DNA from: Typhlomys cinereus
Lineage: Eukaryota; Chordata; Mammalia; Rodentia; Platacanthomyidae
DNA: 64,000 nucleotides
Direction of reading: 5' to 3'
NCBI GenBank assembly: GCA_023101885.1
Contig: JALPQD010000124.1
Coordinates: forward strand, 4,390,580-4,454,579
The position numbers and the translations under genes are program-made. Each line of letters opens with the position of its first letter. The first letter of the stretch is position 1. Positions 44,651 through 55,605 of this stretch are shown one piece after another. Under the pieces are notes generated by a model. The model saw only the letters and a list, made by a program, of their open reading frames with translations, was not told the origin of the DNA and made no database searches.

Positions 44651-47600
44651 GAGTTCTGGCGACCACTCTTGGTTCCTTCCTTACCCTCTCCCAGCGAGCA
44701 CTTTAATCTGAGCTCCCCTCCCGGCCCAGAACTCATCATTTTAAACGAATTTTTGAAGTGAATTTACTTAAGGACTTAATGCAGTGCATGGCCCACGGGG
44801 ACACTCTGTAAATGGTTGTGATTGACGTTTTATCTTTATTTACCCATGAAGCAATGGGAGCTCAGCCAGGGAGAGCTGTGAGGGTGACGGAGCTGTCAAG
44901 GCACTTGGATCCCCCCACGGTTCCCCGTGGTCGGCGGGCCAGGGCAGGAGATGGGCGCCCCTGTACTCCTTCCTCCTGTGGGTCAGGATTGTCCGATGGG
45001 GCACCCCAGTGAGCATGTGCCCCAAGCCCTCTTTGCCTGCTGCCTCCCTCACCCAGCCTGTCGTGTGAAGCAATGCAGACCCTCGGAGGCGCTTCCCGAT
45101 CAGAGCAAGCCGGCTCTGGGGGGGGCTTCCTACCTCCGTGGATTTCCTTTTCCAAAGGAGAATTCTGTTTTTCCATTAAGAAGACACCTGTCAGGCAAAA
45201 GGCTCAGCCGTCTGCCAGGCTGCGGGCGGTGCGAGGGTCCGTGGAGGCCCGAGATTATTTGATCTATCCAATACCAAGCGTCTGCCAACTTGGCAGGGGG
45301 AGGACAGATGGCCGCCTTTCCCCCTGAGTTGGCCCAGTCTGACCACAGATAGTGAATAATGGCCCAATCCAGGCCCTGCTTTCTGCACCAATCCCTCCCC
45401 TCCAGGAGTATGATCTTCTCGTTCTGTGGTCGGCTTCTGAGCTTGATTGACAGAAAAAATAACAGCAGAGAGATTACATCTTGCCAACATCCCCTAAATT
45501 TTGAAGAACAAAAACCATACTTAAATGATTGCTAAACGGTTCAACATTCCCAGTTTTAAAATGAACCTTCTGGAGGGAGAAATTCTCTCTTTCCGGGGGA
45601 GGGAGTTAAAGGTCAGCGCGGAGCGCTGTGGTCTCCGCACACTGCCGCCAGACCCCACGGAGAAGCTATGTCTGCAGAAAGAGGAGGCCTGGGGAGCCCC
45701 GTTCTGTGACTTGTCTCCAGGCGGGGTCGACAGGACACAGACTCGGCAGTGGGAGCCGCAGGCCTGGTCTGTTTCCCTATCGAGTCCCTACCCAGCACCT
45801 GCGCCTCAACGTTCCCAGCGGTGAAATGGGACAGTTATCGTCACGTCAGTGGATGTGTGATGCAGCTGGAAATGTCAGGCGAACGAGGCGTCTGGCCTGA
45901 AGCGCGCGTTCTGTGGTCGCCGGCCGCTGCTCCGCTCTTCTTGATGTTCCTCATGTCGCACGTGCGGGCCGCGGACGTCCTCTGCTAAGTGAACACACGT
46001 GTTGGCAGAGCCGCAGAGGGAGCGGAGGACGGGGTTGCCCCGGTTCTGCTCTCGTGGCGATGATGGTCACTCCCTTGCCCACGAGTCCTCCTGGTGTCCC
46101 GGGGCCTGGCTGGACCCCAGGTCATCGCGACACGGGTCAGCTCTGGTGAGCTTCGTGGACAGGGCGGAGTCTCAGGTCCTCATGTCAGCGGCCCCGGAAG
46201 CCACCTTGGTTCCCGGCTCTTCTCCGGCCATCCCCTGGGAGCTGAAGCGTGGGTGCAGCTGTCCCTCCGTGGTGGCCGGGGTCACCCTGCTGGGACCCCT
46301 CACCGCGTCCTCGCGGAGCTCAGGTGCTCAGCGTAGCGCCAGGAGCCTCTGAAGCCGCAGCCGTCCTGGGAGTTGCTTACAGCCGCAGCGTCTGGCCGGA
46401 CACCAGCCGCTCCCAGGGGCGGGTGTGGAAGCTACTGATGTGGAGATTCCAGGACCCTCCTGTTTAACTGCTGAGCGAGTGGGCGAGTCAGATACCCGTG
46501 GCTCAGTCGTGACCCAAGGGGGGGCAGGTGGACTGGTTTATATCCTCACATCGCTAAGAGCCTTCCCGAGAGTCTCGCTGCTGCTGTCCGCCTGCGCCAA
46601 GCAAGGGCGTCAGCTCCTCCTCCTGAGCCTCACTGTGTCCGTCCAGTGGGACCCACAGCTGCTGGTGGCTCAGGTCACATCCGTCACGGAGAATCTGGAG
46701 GCTGCTACAGAAGCAGGCAGCACTAACCACCTCAAGACCCGCCTCCTAAAGGAGCCGCGACCCTCACCAACACCCCAGCAGCTAAGGATGCAGCACGTGA
46801 GCCCGTCGCAGACAGCTCACACAGTCCCACATTCAGGTTTTGATACCATTCAGACAGAAGCGAGGCATGCACGTTGCTGGTTGCGGAACCCGGAACCCAT
46901 GCATGGAAGCATTCTGACCTACGCTGGAGGGGGCTTCCTGGTGGGTCTTCCTTCACCCTGGCCTGGTCTTGCTTGGTGGACAGATGTTTCTTCTGATTGG
47001 GGTCGTGGCCCCTTCATGAGTCAGCGTTTAGCAAAGTCAATCCAGTGAGACTTTTTCTTAAGCATCTCATAAAATCAAGCTTGCAGCAAAATGCGTTTGG
47101 GAATCACACCATGTCGTGAGCCTATTGGATATCCAGAGTATCCAAGGCTCTGAGGAGTCCTGTAGATGAGGAAGCAGTTTGGCCACCGTTTCACCCTGTG
47201 CTGTCCAAGCCTCCTGTCCATGGGGTCCCTCCTCCCTGCGCCTACTGTTGGTCTGGTCCACAGAAGGCATTTTGGCTTAAAGGCACTTGGGAGACTCCCG
47301 CCCTTTGGGTCAGCAGGATGATGGGGCTGGTGGTCTAGGGCGGGGCCTGCAGAGCTCACCGTGCTGGGGGAGGCGTTTGCCAGCCGCACGGTGCACCGTC
47401 TACGCTGCCAGAAAGCCGCTCCCACAGGGACACTTTGAAGGATGGGATCGTCCCCTGTAAAGTGGTTCTCATCTGTCCGTGAAATTTCATACACCCTTGG
47501 GGAGCAGGTTTCCTACGGCCAATTCTGCCCTTTCTTATGGCCATATATGGTACGGGACAGAGCAATCACTTTGGCAATGAAAGCAAGGATTTTCTTCCTG

Positions 47601-47699
47601 GGATTTTAAGCAAGTAAATTCAAGAGAAGAAAGATGCGCATCGAGAGCCCTGTGCCTTCAAGACAAGGCTAGTCCACGGATGCCTTTGGTTGAAAGGTA

Positions 47700-47905
47700 T
47701 TCTCTGGTCTAGCCATGTAGCTCAGTTGGTAAAGTTCCTGGCCTGGCCAGGGCCCTGGGTTCGATCGCTGGCACTGCCCAACCTGGCATGTGGCACATAA
47801 CTGTAGTCCCAGGACTTGGGAGCCGGAGGCAGAAGTTCCAGGTCATACTCGGCTACGTAGCGTCATCAGGGCCAGCCTGGGCTACTAGAGACCCTGTCCA
47901 CAGGG
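47700..47905 (+). mobile_element. ID-B1 fused SINE
   Basis: catgtagctcagttggtaaagttcctggcctggccagggccctgggttcgatc is an ID head. It continues into a B1 right part (gtagtcccaggacttgggagccggaggcagaagttccagg, agggccagcctgggctac). Confidence 0.8.
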
Positions 47906-48049
47906 AAGAAAACCATCTTTTCTCTTCAAATGACAGCCATGTAGTAGCTTGTCTCTTCTCCTCACCCACATGAATGGAAGATTTTTAAAATTTGAGTAAG
48001 ATGTATCTTTTAATGTGTGTGAGAGAGAAGAGAGAGGAAGAGCTGAATT

Positions 48050-48320
48050 ATTTTATTTTTGTGCATGTTTGTATGTATGTATCAGAGGGCACTATGTGTC
48101 CCCGTAGAGGCCCAAGGATGACGTTGGGAATCACCCTGGATTGTTCTATCTCCTCTTTGCTTTGCTCTGGAGTTTCTCAGGCTCCGCCCACCAGGTCAGA
48201 AGTGCAGGCCACAGCCATTTCTACCGACATTTTTTACCTGGGATCCAGGATCCAAACTCAGGACCTTCTTTCTGCTTGTGAGGCAGAGGCTTAACCCCTG
48301 AGCTATCTCTCTGGCCTTGA
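48050..48320 (-). mobile_element. tRNA-type rodent SINE, minus strand
   Basis: ccgtagaggcccaaggatgacgttgggaatcaccctgg, gtttctcaggctccgcccacc and ggcagaggcttaacccctgagctatctctctggcc. Confidence 0.88.
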
Positions 48321-48734
48321 ATTATTTTTAAGGTATTACCAGAAGGTAAAGCATAAGCTAATCTTTATCATCATCATCATCATCAAGCAAGTTAACCTTT
48401 GTCTAGTATCGCCAGTTTGAAATTATGCCTTGTGAATCCACTCGGAGAAGGTCGAAAGGATCGTGAGCGTCTCTGGAGGACGGAGTGGTGCATCCTTGTT
48501 GTCTGTTCTTGTTGGCTACCAGCAGAGAAACCAGTGGCCTCTGAGACGCTTGGCTTTACCTAAAACAAGGTACCGAGAAAAGGATTCGCTTACCGCTTAT
48601 CAGAGATGCACGGCCCTAGCTGCCCTGACCCGAGGGCCTTTTCAGATTCCTTGGCGTGAAAGGTTCTGTGGAAAGCTGGGGGATCCCTGGTTCATGTGGA
48701 ACAGAAGCTTAGGGGTCACTTTTGCATTTCTGTA

Positions 48735-48795
48735 AAAGAGAGAGAGAGAGTGTGTGTGTGTGTGTGTGTGTGCGTGTGTGCGCGCACGTGTGTTT
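48735..48795 (+). repeat. (GA)n(TG)n microsatellite
   Basis: GAGAGAGAGAG passes into TGTGTGTG with GCGTGTG interruptions. Confidence 0.9.
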
Positions 48796-49069
48796 TATGG
48801 CACTGAGATTTTTGATCGGGTTTGTATTAGCAAATCAATTTTAGGAAGCTTTGTCTACGGAGAAGATCATTTTGTTCTCACTTGGACATTCTAGGAGCCT
48901 GTGGAAGCGTAGGCAGAGGCGTAGGCATGCGTGCCCAGCGCTCGGCTCCTGCCTGCTACAGGAACCCACCCGTCTGCCCGAACCATCCTTGCACCTTCCC
49001 TCATCTTCAAGCTCCTCTGAGAAGCAGCCAGAGGGGATTGAGTTCAACCTTCTGCTTCGGTATTGGGTA

Positions 49070-49195
49070 GTGAAGCCAGATGTGGGGCGCACGCCCAGGA
49101 CCCCCACTCGGGGTAGAGGCGGGAGGATCGGGCATTCTAGCTGATCCTCAACTACAGACAGCCTGGTCAGCATGAAGCCTTGTCTCAAAAGAATA
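49070..49195 (+). mobile_element. B1-type SINE fragment
   Basis: agaggcgggaggatcgggcattctagctgatcctcaactacagacagcctggtcagcatgaagccttgtctcaaaagaataaaataaaataaa is a diverged B1 right part with an A-rich tail. Confidence 0.7.
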
Positions 49196-50619
49196 AAATA
49201 AAATAAAGCACCAGAAACATAGATACCGACCTGACTGTGTAGAGAAGGCTCCTTCGGCCACCTGCAGAAATCCCTTGGACCACCAAGGAATCCAGCCGTG
49301 TCTGTGTGCCCACCCATGGCTTGCCGGACAGGGGGGCTGTAGGGGGCAGCACCACGATTCTGGTTCGCAGCATCCAGTGAAGCAGCTGGCCTCGGGGAGA
49401 CTCATAAACTGCAATGGCCAAGATCCACACTTGGACAACGGACAGGAACTTGCGAGGATTTCCCGAGCCCAATTATCAGGTTAATTCCCCAAGGTCTTTG
49501 GAGAGGCCGCGAGCCTCCCCAGGCGGTTCACATCACAGTGGCAGGAGCTGGGGTCAGCCAGCCTGGGACACACACCCTGTCCTGTGACTGTCCCCGTGGG
49601 ACCAGACCACCCACTGCTCCCTAACGGAAGGCTGGGAACAGGACAGCCCCGGCTGCAGCCTGCCCGGCTGAGGGAGGCCAGGAGGAGGCGCGTGACGCGC
49701 TCAGCGCAGGCCTCTCATTAAGAGGCTCGGGCCTGTCAGGCAGGGTTAGGCCGGTTGCCAGAACAACCACATCTTTGCTTTTCTTCCAAGGCAGCCGTCT
49801 GCAATGCTGCATGATGCCTTTTCTTTCCGCGTGGCTTGTCCGTTGGTGGCAGGGGAACCACATAAACTGGTATTTAGAACTGGGAGCTGATCTTTCAGAC
49901 TTTCTAGGGATGCCACAAGCAGGTCAGAAAGTTGGTTAGGGGCTCTGCCATCAGGGGTGGGGGGAGAGAGAGAGATTGGATATTAGTATAGAGACAGTTA
50001 AGAAGACTCTGGGAACATAGCTTGTCTTTCCCACAGACAGGCACAATGTCATATTTAGAATGTCACTCCTAGGGGGCGACAGAGGCTGAGTGTCGGCGCA
50101 CCTGCTCAACCCTCACTGTTTGAGACTATGTAAAAGACCACTCAGGTAAGAGTTGGATGGTCTCAGCATTAGAACAGCTGCCTTCCAACGAAAGAGGAAG
50201 AAGTGTCCCATAACCACTGAACCACTGAACGTGGATCCAAAATAGTGAATTCAAACCCTGGTTGTAACACGTGTCCTTTGAACCTGGACAGCCACACGTG
50301 ACTCTAAGCCATTCTCCCCAAGGGATTTCTGGCTGTGTTGTGAGGTCAGGCCCTGACCCTTGGGGTGCTGCTCTGACCCTTGGGGTGCGGCTCTGATCCT
50401 TAGTCATCCCATTTCCTCACCTTACTAAGAAGCTCTTCGGAAACCAAATCAGGAATCATCCACAGATCTGCATTTCCTAACGTAACAGGTAACCTGGAAA
50501 AGTCCCCAATAGTCTATAACTAGGGAGCTAAAGGTCAAGGAGAAATTCAGAAGCCCTGACTTTTAACACACGTCTTTCCCTAGCACGACGTAAATTCAAA
50601 AGATGTTTTTAATGATGTT

Positions 50620-50893
50620 TTTTAAACTTTATTTATTTATTCCTTTATCATGTGTATGTGTGATCAGAGGGCGTTCACTGCATGTCCCTGTGGAGGACCA
50701 AGGGTAACATCATCCTGGATTGCTTCTGCTTCCTTTTATTGCTTCACTCTGGGATTTCCCTGGTTCTGCCCACCAGGAAGTGCAACCCGCCACCATTTCT
50801 GCCTGGCATTATTACGTGGGATCTGGGATCTGAATTCAGGACTTCTGCTTTCGAGGCAGAGTCTTAACTCCTGAGCCATCTCTCCAGTCCTAG
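50620..50893 (-). mobile_element. tRNA-type rodent SINE, minus strand
   Basis: Well-preserved copy: aaactttatttatttattcctttatc tail, ccctgtggaggaccaagggtaacatc, ctgggatttccctggttctgcc, gaattcagg, gagtcttaactcctgagccatctctccagtcc. Confidence 0.9.
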
Positions 50894-52224
50894 ATTTAAA
50901 AGTTCTAATCAAACACTGTGGACTCCTTGTGAATCTTGGGCTTTCCTGCCTTACATGTGATTTGCAAGTGCGATTTGTGGTTAGCTGTCAGATGTACCAC
51001 CCAAGTCATTCACATTCAGAATCACCGGCCATTCCTGGATGCTGGTGGGGTTTGGGACACAAATATAAGTTTCATGAAGGGGTGAGGGATTCTGCTGTGG
51101 AGGACATCAGACCGCCACACAAAGAGGTCACCTCCTTCAGGAAGGCTTCCCAAACGTTAAGGACACCCAGGAGAGACACTTCTCTGGCTTATTTCCTGTG
51201 TGACCCTCTGCTACTCTACCTCCTGCAAGACTCCAGCCGCATGCTGGTGGTCTCTGTGTTCTGCACAGCAGTGGCGTTCCAGAGCCCTGGTGTTGGGGAG
51301 CACAGAGCAGGGACGTCAGTGGCTTGAGAAAAGACACTGGTACCGGGGTCCAAAGACACAGCAGCATTTCCAGAAGCCACTGTGGCCCAGCCTGAGAAGC
51401 GATTGTGCAAGTGCGCATCACCCCTGTGTCTGAGCGAACCCCTTCCCTGAGCTTGTACCCAAGGGAGGCACAGGGAGTCCGGCCATGTCACAAGGACAGC
51501 ACAGGAGTCCGTTTTTTGTTTTTGTTTTTGTTTTTCCTGGTCAGTATTAGTTGTTAATCTCTGGTTCGTTTCTAACCGTCATCGTCAGTATTGGCAATAC
51601 CCAGAAGTCAGAGGGTACCCCTGATGCTGCTCCAGTACTCGAGGGCACCGCGCCCGTCTTTCCTTGGTAAAGAGGGGTGCATCTCCGTGATCTTGCAGCT
51701 CCTGCGAGGACAATCCATCCCCCCCAAATCCTCCTTTCTGCAGCATTTACCTTCGCGCACATGATGTGTCCAACTATAAGCTCCAGGAGGACAGAGGGTT
51801 TTTTGGTCTCCTTGTGGGTCCTGGGCAGCACCTGGCCCGTGGGAAGCGCTGTTGGGTGGGCGAGTACTGGCGTGAATAGCATGTGGGGTGGTGGGAGCGT
51901 TCGGGGGCGTGACTGCCCTCTGACCCCGTCGGGTCTCTGGCGACAGCAAAGGCAGCTGTCCTGGAGGAGGGGTCTGGCTTGGGGGAGGTCATCTTCCTGC
52001 AGTCAGAAAGCCTCCGCGGTGGAGTAGATGCTTCCTGCGGAGGAGCAGGGGGCCCCACGATGGGGTCTCAGGCACACGGAGGCCAGAAGGCAAAGCCTGG
52101 GCGTCCAGAAGGGAAACGGCTGCTGGTCACAAGGACGCTGCAGGGTGAAGCCAGAGCGGGGCTGGGTGCGTGCTGGACTGCCACGCCATGCGTGGAGCCT
52201 GCGCTTCATCTCCAACACCAAATA

Positions 52225-52355
52225 AACGTCACGTGATGGTCCACACCTGGAGCCTCAGATCCTGGGAGGTAGAGGCCAGAAGGTCAGAGTTCAAGATCAG
52301 CCTTGGCCACTTACCGAGGCCAGCTTGGGCTGCATGCGATCCTGCCCTCTTAAAA
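52225..52355 (+). mobile_element. B1-type SINE
   Basis: cacgtgatggtccacacctggagcctcagatcctgggaggtagaggcc ... gttcaagatcagccttggccac ... cttaaaaaa. Confidence 0.7.
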
Positions 52356-53446
52356 AATGAGAACAGTAGCCCCATTCGACAAAGCGCTGCGCAGATTCCC
52401 CAAGGCAGGGACAAGTCTTAGAGACCCTGGTGGCACGGGTGAGCTCCCTGACTGGTTTCTATCCCACACCCAGCAACGCCCAGGAGCTTTGGTGGGGAGG
52501 ATCCTGCCCCCTCCCCTCCGAACCCAAATCCCCAGTAAGTCAGGAAGACGGATGTGTTTTAAAACACGGGGAGGTCTGCTTTGGATCATCCAGAGCTGCG
52601 GCTTCCCTGCACAGCTGCCGGCCAAGGGAACCAGTTCCCAGTGGCTCAAGCCCCACACAGGGCCGCCTTCACCCGGTCTTGCGGCCGTTGGCTTTTAAAT
52701 CATCAAAAGCCGCTCTGTATACGGTTAACTCTGTTGCTGGAAGGCGGTGGAACATAGGTATTAAGAAAGGGGGGGGGACAAAAAGCAGAGTGATCCGAAG
52801 AGGCAGCCGTTAGTCCCGCCAGGCTTGTGGGCACAGGAGTCGTTGAAGATGGCAAAAGTTAATTAGAAACATGAGCAGCTTAACGGAAAACACTTGTGAC
52901 AGTTGGAGGGGCGGCCGCCCAGAGAGTCTTTCCTAGGGAGCTGCCGTGGACTGGCCGCTGCTCGGTAAGTCCTGCCGGTGACCACGGACGGACGCCAGCT
53001 CTCTTAGGGGGCTGATGGGGCTGGCTTGGGGGGACCCGGCTCAGCACACAGGCTTCCCGTGGCTTCTGGTCACTTTCTCCAGCGCTGCCTGTTCTCGGAA
53101 GCACAGCTGTGTCGTCCCAGCACCGCCTCGAGGAGGGACCGTGCTGGCCTGGCCGCTCTGGCGTCCGGCACAACAGTAGTTGGCCACCCAGGCTCCCAGA
53201 TTCCCGTGCTCACCTGGAAATACCTGGAGGCTTTTCTGGGTGAGGCTGTGGCCCGGGAAGCTCTCGCTGAGCACCAAAGGGGCGGCAGCGTCTTTCAAGG
53301 ACCTCTGTTCTCTGGCCTTGGGGAAAGCCGTAGATGAGCGTCTTAAGCCAAAGAGGGTCCTCAAAGCCCAGGCTGGATTCTCTTCGCAAAGCCTTTCAGA
53401 GTGTGGACTCGGGAAAAGCGCCGCCTGCTTCTACGGGTTTAGCGAC

Positions 53447-53508
53447 TTCCTCGAGAGATTACGTTTCATTAAGAACCTTCCTCGAGAGATTACGTTTCAT
53501 TAAGAACC
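53447..53508 (+). repeat. 31-bp tandem duplication, 2 copies
   Basis: TTCCTCGAGAGATTACGTTT plus cattaagaacc occurs at 53447 and 53478, exactly 31 bp apart. It lies 480 bp upstream of the large NAV2 exon. Confidence 0.97.
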
Positions 53509-53987
53509 CTCCTGGGTTTCTCCCCATTCGTCACTTACTGCCGTCTGCGTGTTTCGTCTTTAACTTAGAAGGGGTGCTGCTTGACTCTTCTCTAAGCAGG
53601 ACGTGGAGTCTGGGTTCAGTCACCTGGATGATTGTTGCCTGTCTCTTGTCCTCCACAGTGGCAGGTGGGGGCGGCTGGCAATCTCGGCTGTTTCCCCACG
53701 GAGTTACCCTCCTAATGATGTCGCCCGAGTGTCACTGTAGAGATCAGCATGTGTGTGTACAGCAGACACCCCAAGAAGTGGCAGAGTGGGGGAGGGGGCC
53801 GTGCATAGTGGTGAACAGGAGGGGATGAGCTAGGTTTATATTTTAACCGCAGACCTCCCCTCGGCTGCCGACGGAGCTGCGGGGCCTGTGGGAGGGTCTG
53901 GCAGGGGGTAGCGAGTCCACCTGCGAGCGTCTGCAGTACAGTTCCGCAGGGGCGATTCACGTCTCCTTCCCTTTGCTGTTTCTGCAG

Positions 53988-55050
53988 AGCCGACGGCCAG
54001 CCCAGCCTCCTGCTCCCACCCCGGGATGAGCGAGGGTGCCCCTGCCACCCTGGAGAGCGGCCCTTGCGTCCCGACTAGCTGCACGTCCTCCGCCATCCCG
54101 CAGCCCGGCGCCGCCGCCAAGCCCTGGCGCAGCAAGTCGGTCAGCGTGAAGCACAGCGCCACGTTCTCCATGCTGTCGGTCAAGCTGGCCGGGCCCGAGG
54201 CCCCCCGGCCCGCGCCGGAAGCCATGAAGCCGGCCCCCAACAGTCAACGGTCCATGTTGGAAAAACTCAAGCTTTTCAACAGTAAAGGGGGGTCCAAGGC
54301 CGGCGAGGGCCCCGCATCGCGGGACACGAGCTGTGAGCGGCTGGAGATCCTGCCCAGCTTCGAGGAGAGCGAAGAGCTGGAGGCCGCGGGCCGGGCGCTG
54401 TCCACCGTGGGCACCGCGTCCAGCAGCCCCAAGATCGCGCTCAAGGGCATCGCGCAGCGGACCTTCAGCCGGGCGCTGACCACCAAGAAGAGCTCGCCCA
54501 AGGGCAGCGAGAAGGAGAAGGAGAAGGTCGTCAAGAGGACCTCGGTGACGGAGAAGCCCAGCCTCAAGGACGAGCCCCGAGAGGAGCCCGGCGCGGCGGC
54601 CGCCACCGAGATGCCGAAAAAGTCCTGCAAGATCGCCAGCTTCATCCCCAAAGGGGCAAAGCTCACCAGTGCCAAGAAGGAGGCCCCCGCCCCCACCCAC
54701 AGCGGGATCCCGAAGCCCGGGATGAAGAGCGTACCCAGCAAGTCCCCAAGCGCCCCCGCGCCTGCCAAGGATGGGGAGCGGGGGCGGGGCGCGAAGCCAG
54801 CCTCCGGGCTCCCCCCGCAGAAGCCGCAGCTCGACGGCAGGTGCTCCAGCTCCTCCTCCAGCCTGGCGTCGTCAGAGGGCCGAGGCTCGGCAGGGGCCGC
54901 TCTGAGCCACAGCACCAGCAGCCAGACGGTCGGCGGCCCTGTGGGGGCCACGCAGACCACGGGGAGCAATACCGTCAGCGTCCAGCTACCTCAGCCCCAG
55001 CAGCAATACAGCCACCCCAACACGGCCACCGTGGCGCCCTTCCTGTACAG
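53988..55050 (+). CDS. NAV2: NAV2 large exon: Ser/Lys-rich region with SxIP motifs
   Basis: This 1,063-nt, very GC-rich exon (phase 1 to phase 2, 353 codons plus split ends) starts with Glu-PTASPASCSHPG and ends SHPNTATVAPFLY plus two bases of Arg. Visible landmarks: KPWRSKS followed by VKHSAT (about 54119-54165), SMLEKLKLFNSKGGSKAGE (about 54251), the Ser/Glu stretch around PSFEESEELEA (about 54355), a lysine/glutamate-rich run (about 54505-54535) and a Ser-rich end. Three SxIP sequences are present: SAIP 54089-54100, SFIP 54638-54649 and SGIP 54701-54712, each near basic or proline residues. SxIP binds EB proteins in microtubule plus-end trackers, consistent with the known behaviour of navigators. 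The acceptor is ctgtttctgcag and the donor is gtgggc. The ATG at 54026 is an internal Met, not a start. Confidence 0.95.
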
Positions 55051-55117
55051 GTGGGCGCACCTGCCGCCCTGGGCGGAGCTTGCGGCTGCTGGCTGGCTCT
55101 GTGGGCGGCCGATGGGG

Positions 55118-55605
55118 AAGCACGTGGCTCCTCCTGCTCCTCCTCCTGCTCTTCTTCCTCCTCTCCTCCTGCTCCTCCTCTGCTCCTCCTCCTGCTCCTC
55201 CTCCTGCTCTCCTCCTGCTCCTCCTCCTCCTCTTCCTCCTGCTCCTCCTCTCTCCTCCTCTCTCCTCCTGCTCCTCCTCCTGCTCTCCTCCTCGCCCTCC
55301 TCCTCTCCTGCTCCTTCCTCCTGCTCCTCTCCTCCTCCTTCCCTCCTCCTCCTCCTCCTCTTCTCGCTCCTCCCCTCTCCTCCTCCTCCTCGCTTCCTCC
55401 TGCTCTTCCCTCCTCTTCCTCCTCTCTCTCTCCTCCTCCTCTTCTTCCTCGCTCTTTTCCGTCTCCCTCCTGCTCCCTGCCCCCCTCCTCCTCCTGCTCT
55501 CCTCCTGCTCTTCTTCCCCTCCTGCTTCCTCCTGCTCTTCCTCCTCCTCTTCCTCCTGCTCTTCCTCCTCCTCTTCCTCCTCCTCTTCCTCCGCCCCCTG
55601 TTGTG
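55118..55605 (+). repeat. 480-bp CTCCTCCTG pyrimidine tract next to a donor site
   Basis: It is an almost uninterrupted run of CTCCTG/CTCCTC/TCTTCCTC modules beginning about 68 bp after the donor of the large exon. The + strand is nearly all pyrimidine, with single Gs, and the minus strand is GGAGGAGGA-type. Serine-, leucine- and proline-rich open frames in all + frames are artefacts of this composition. Confidence 0.97.

Larger units (their letters stand above)
30521..53987 (+). other. NAV2: NAV2 intron, 23.5 kb
   Basis: This is the longest intron visible, with no supported exon. Repeats in order: C-rich tandem (32355-32640), CA array (32728-33023), L1 3' fragments (33290-33660, 38070-38390, 40790-41250), 31-bp minisatellite (34609-34889), GGAT array (35740-36155) and SINE (37225-37497). 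Then G-rich tract (39000-39140), dispersed rodent repeat (40400-40690), TG-rich SINE (42425-42650), 17-bp array (42744-42852), TG array (43829-44375), pyrimidine tract (44547-44650), ID-B1 (47700-47905), SINEs (48050-48320, 50620-50893) and B1 copies (49070-49195, 52225-52355). A 31-bp duplication lies at 53447-53508. Candidate regulatory blocks lie at 39540-39800, 45260-45560, 45600-46450 and 47541. Confidence 0.88.

Noticed and set aside
54026..54028. ATG as a translation start
   Set aside because: It is an internal Met inside a spliced exon whose upstream 12 codons also match NAV2.
53957..54969. Two antisense frames of 247 and 241 codons opposite the large exon
   Set aside because: They mirror GC-rich NAV2 coding sequence; the sense strand has clear homology and correct splice sites, so these are shadows.
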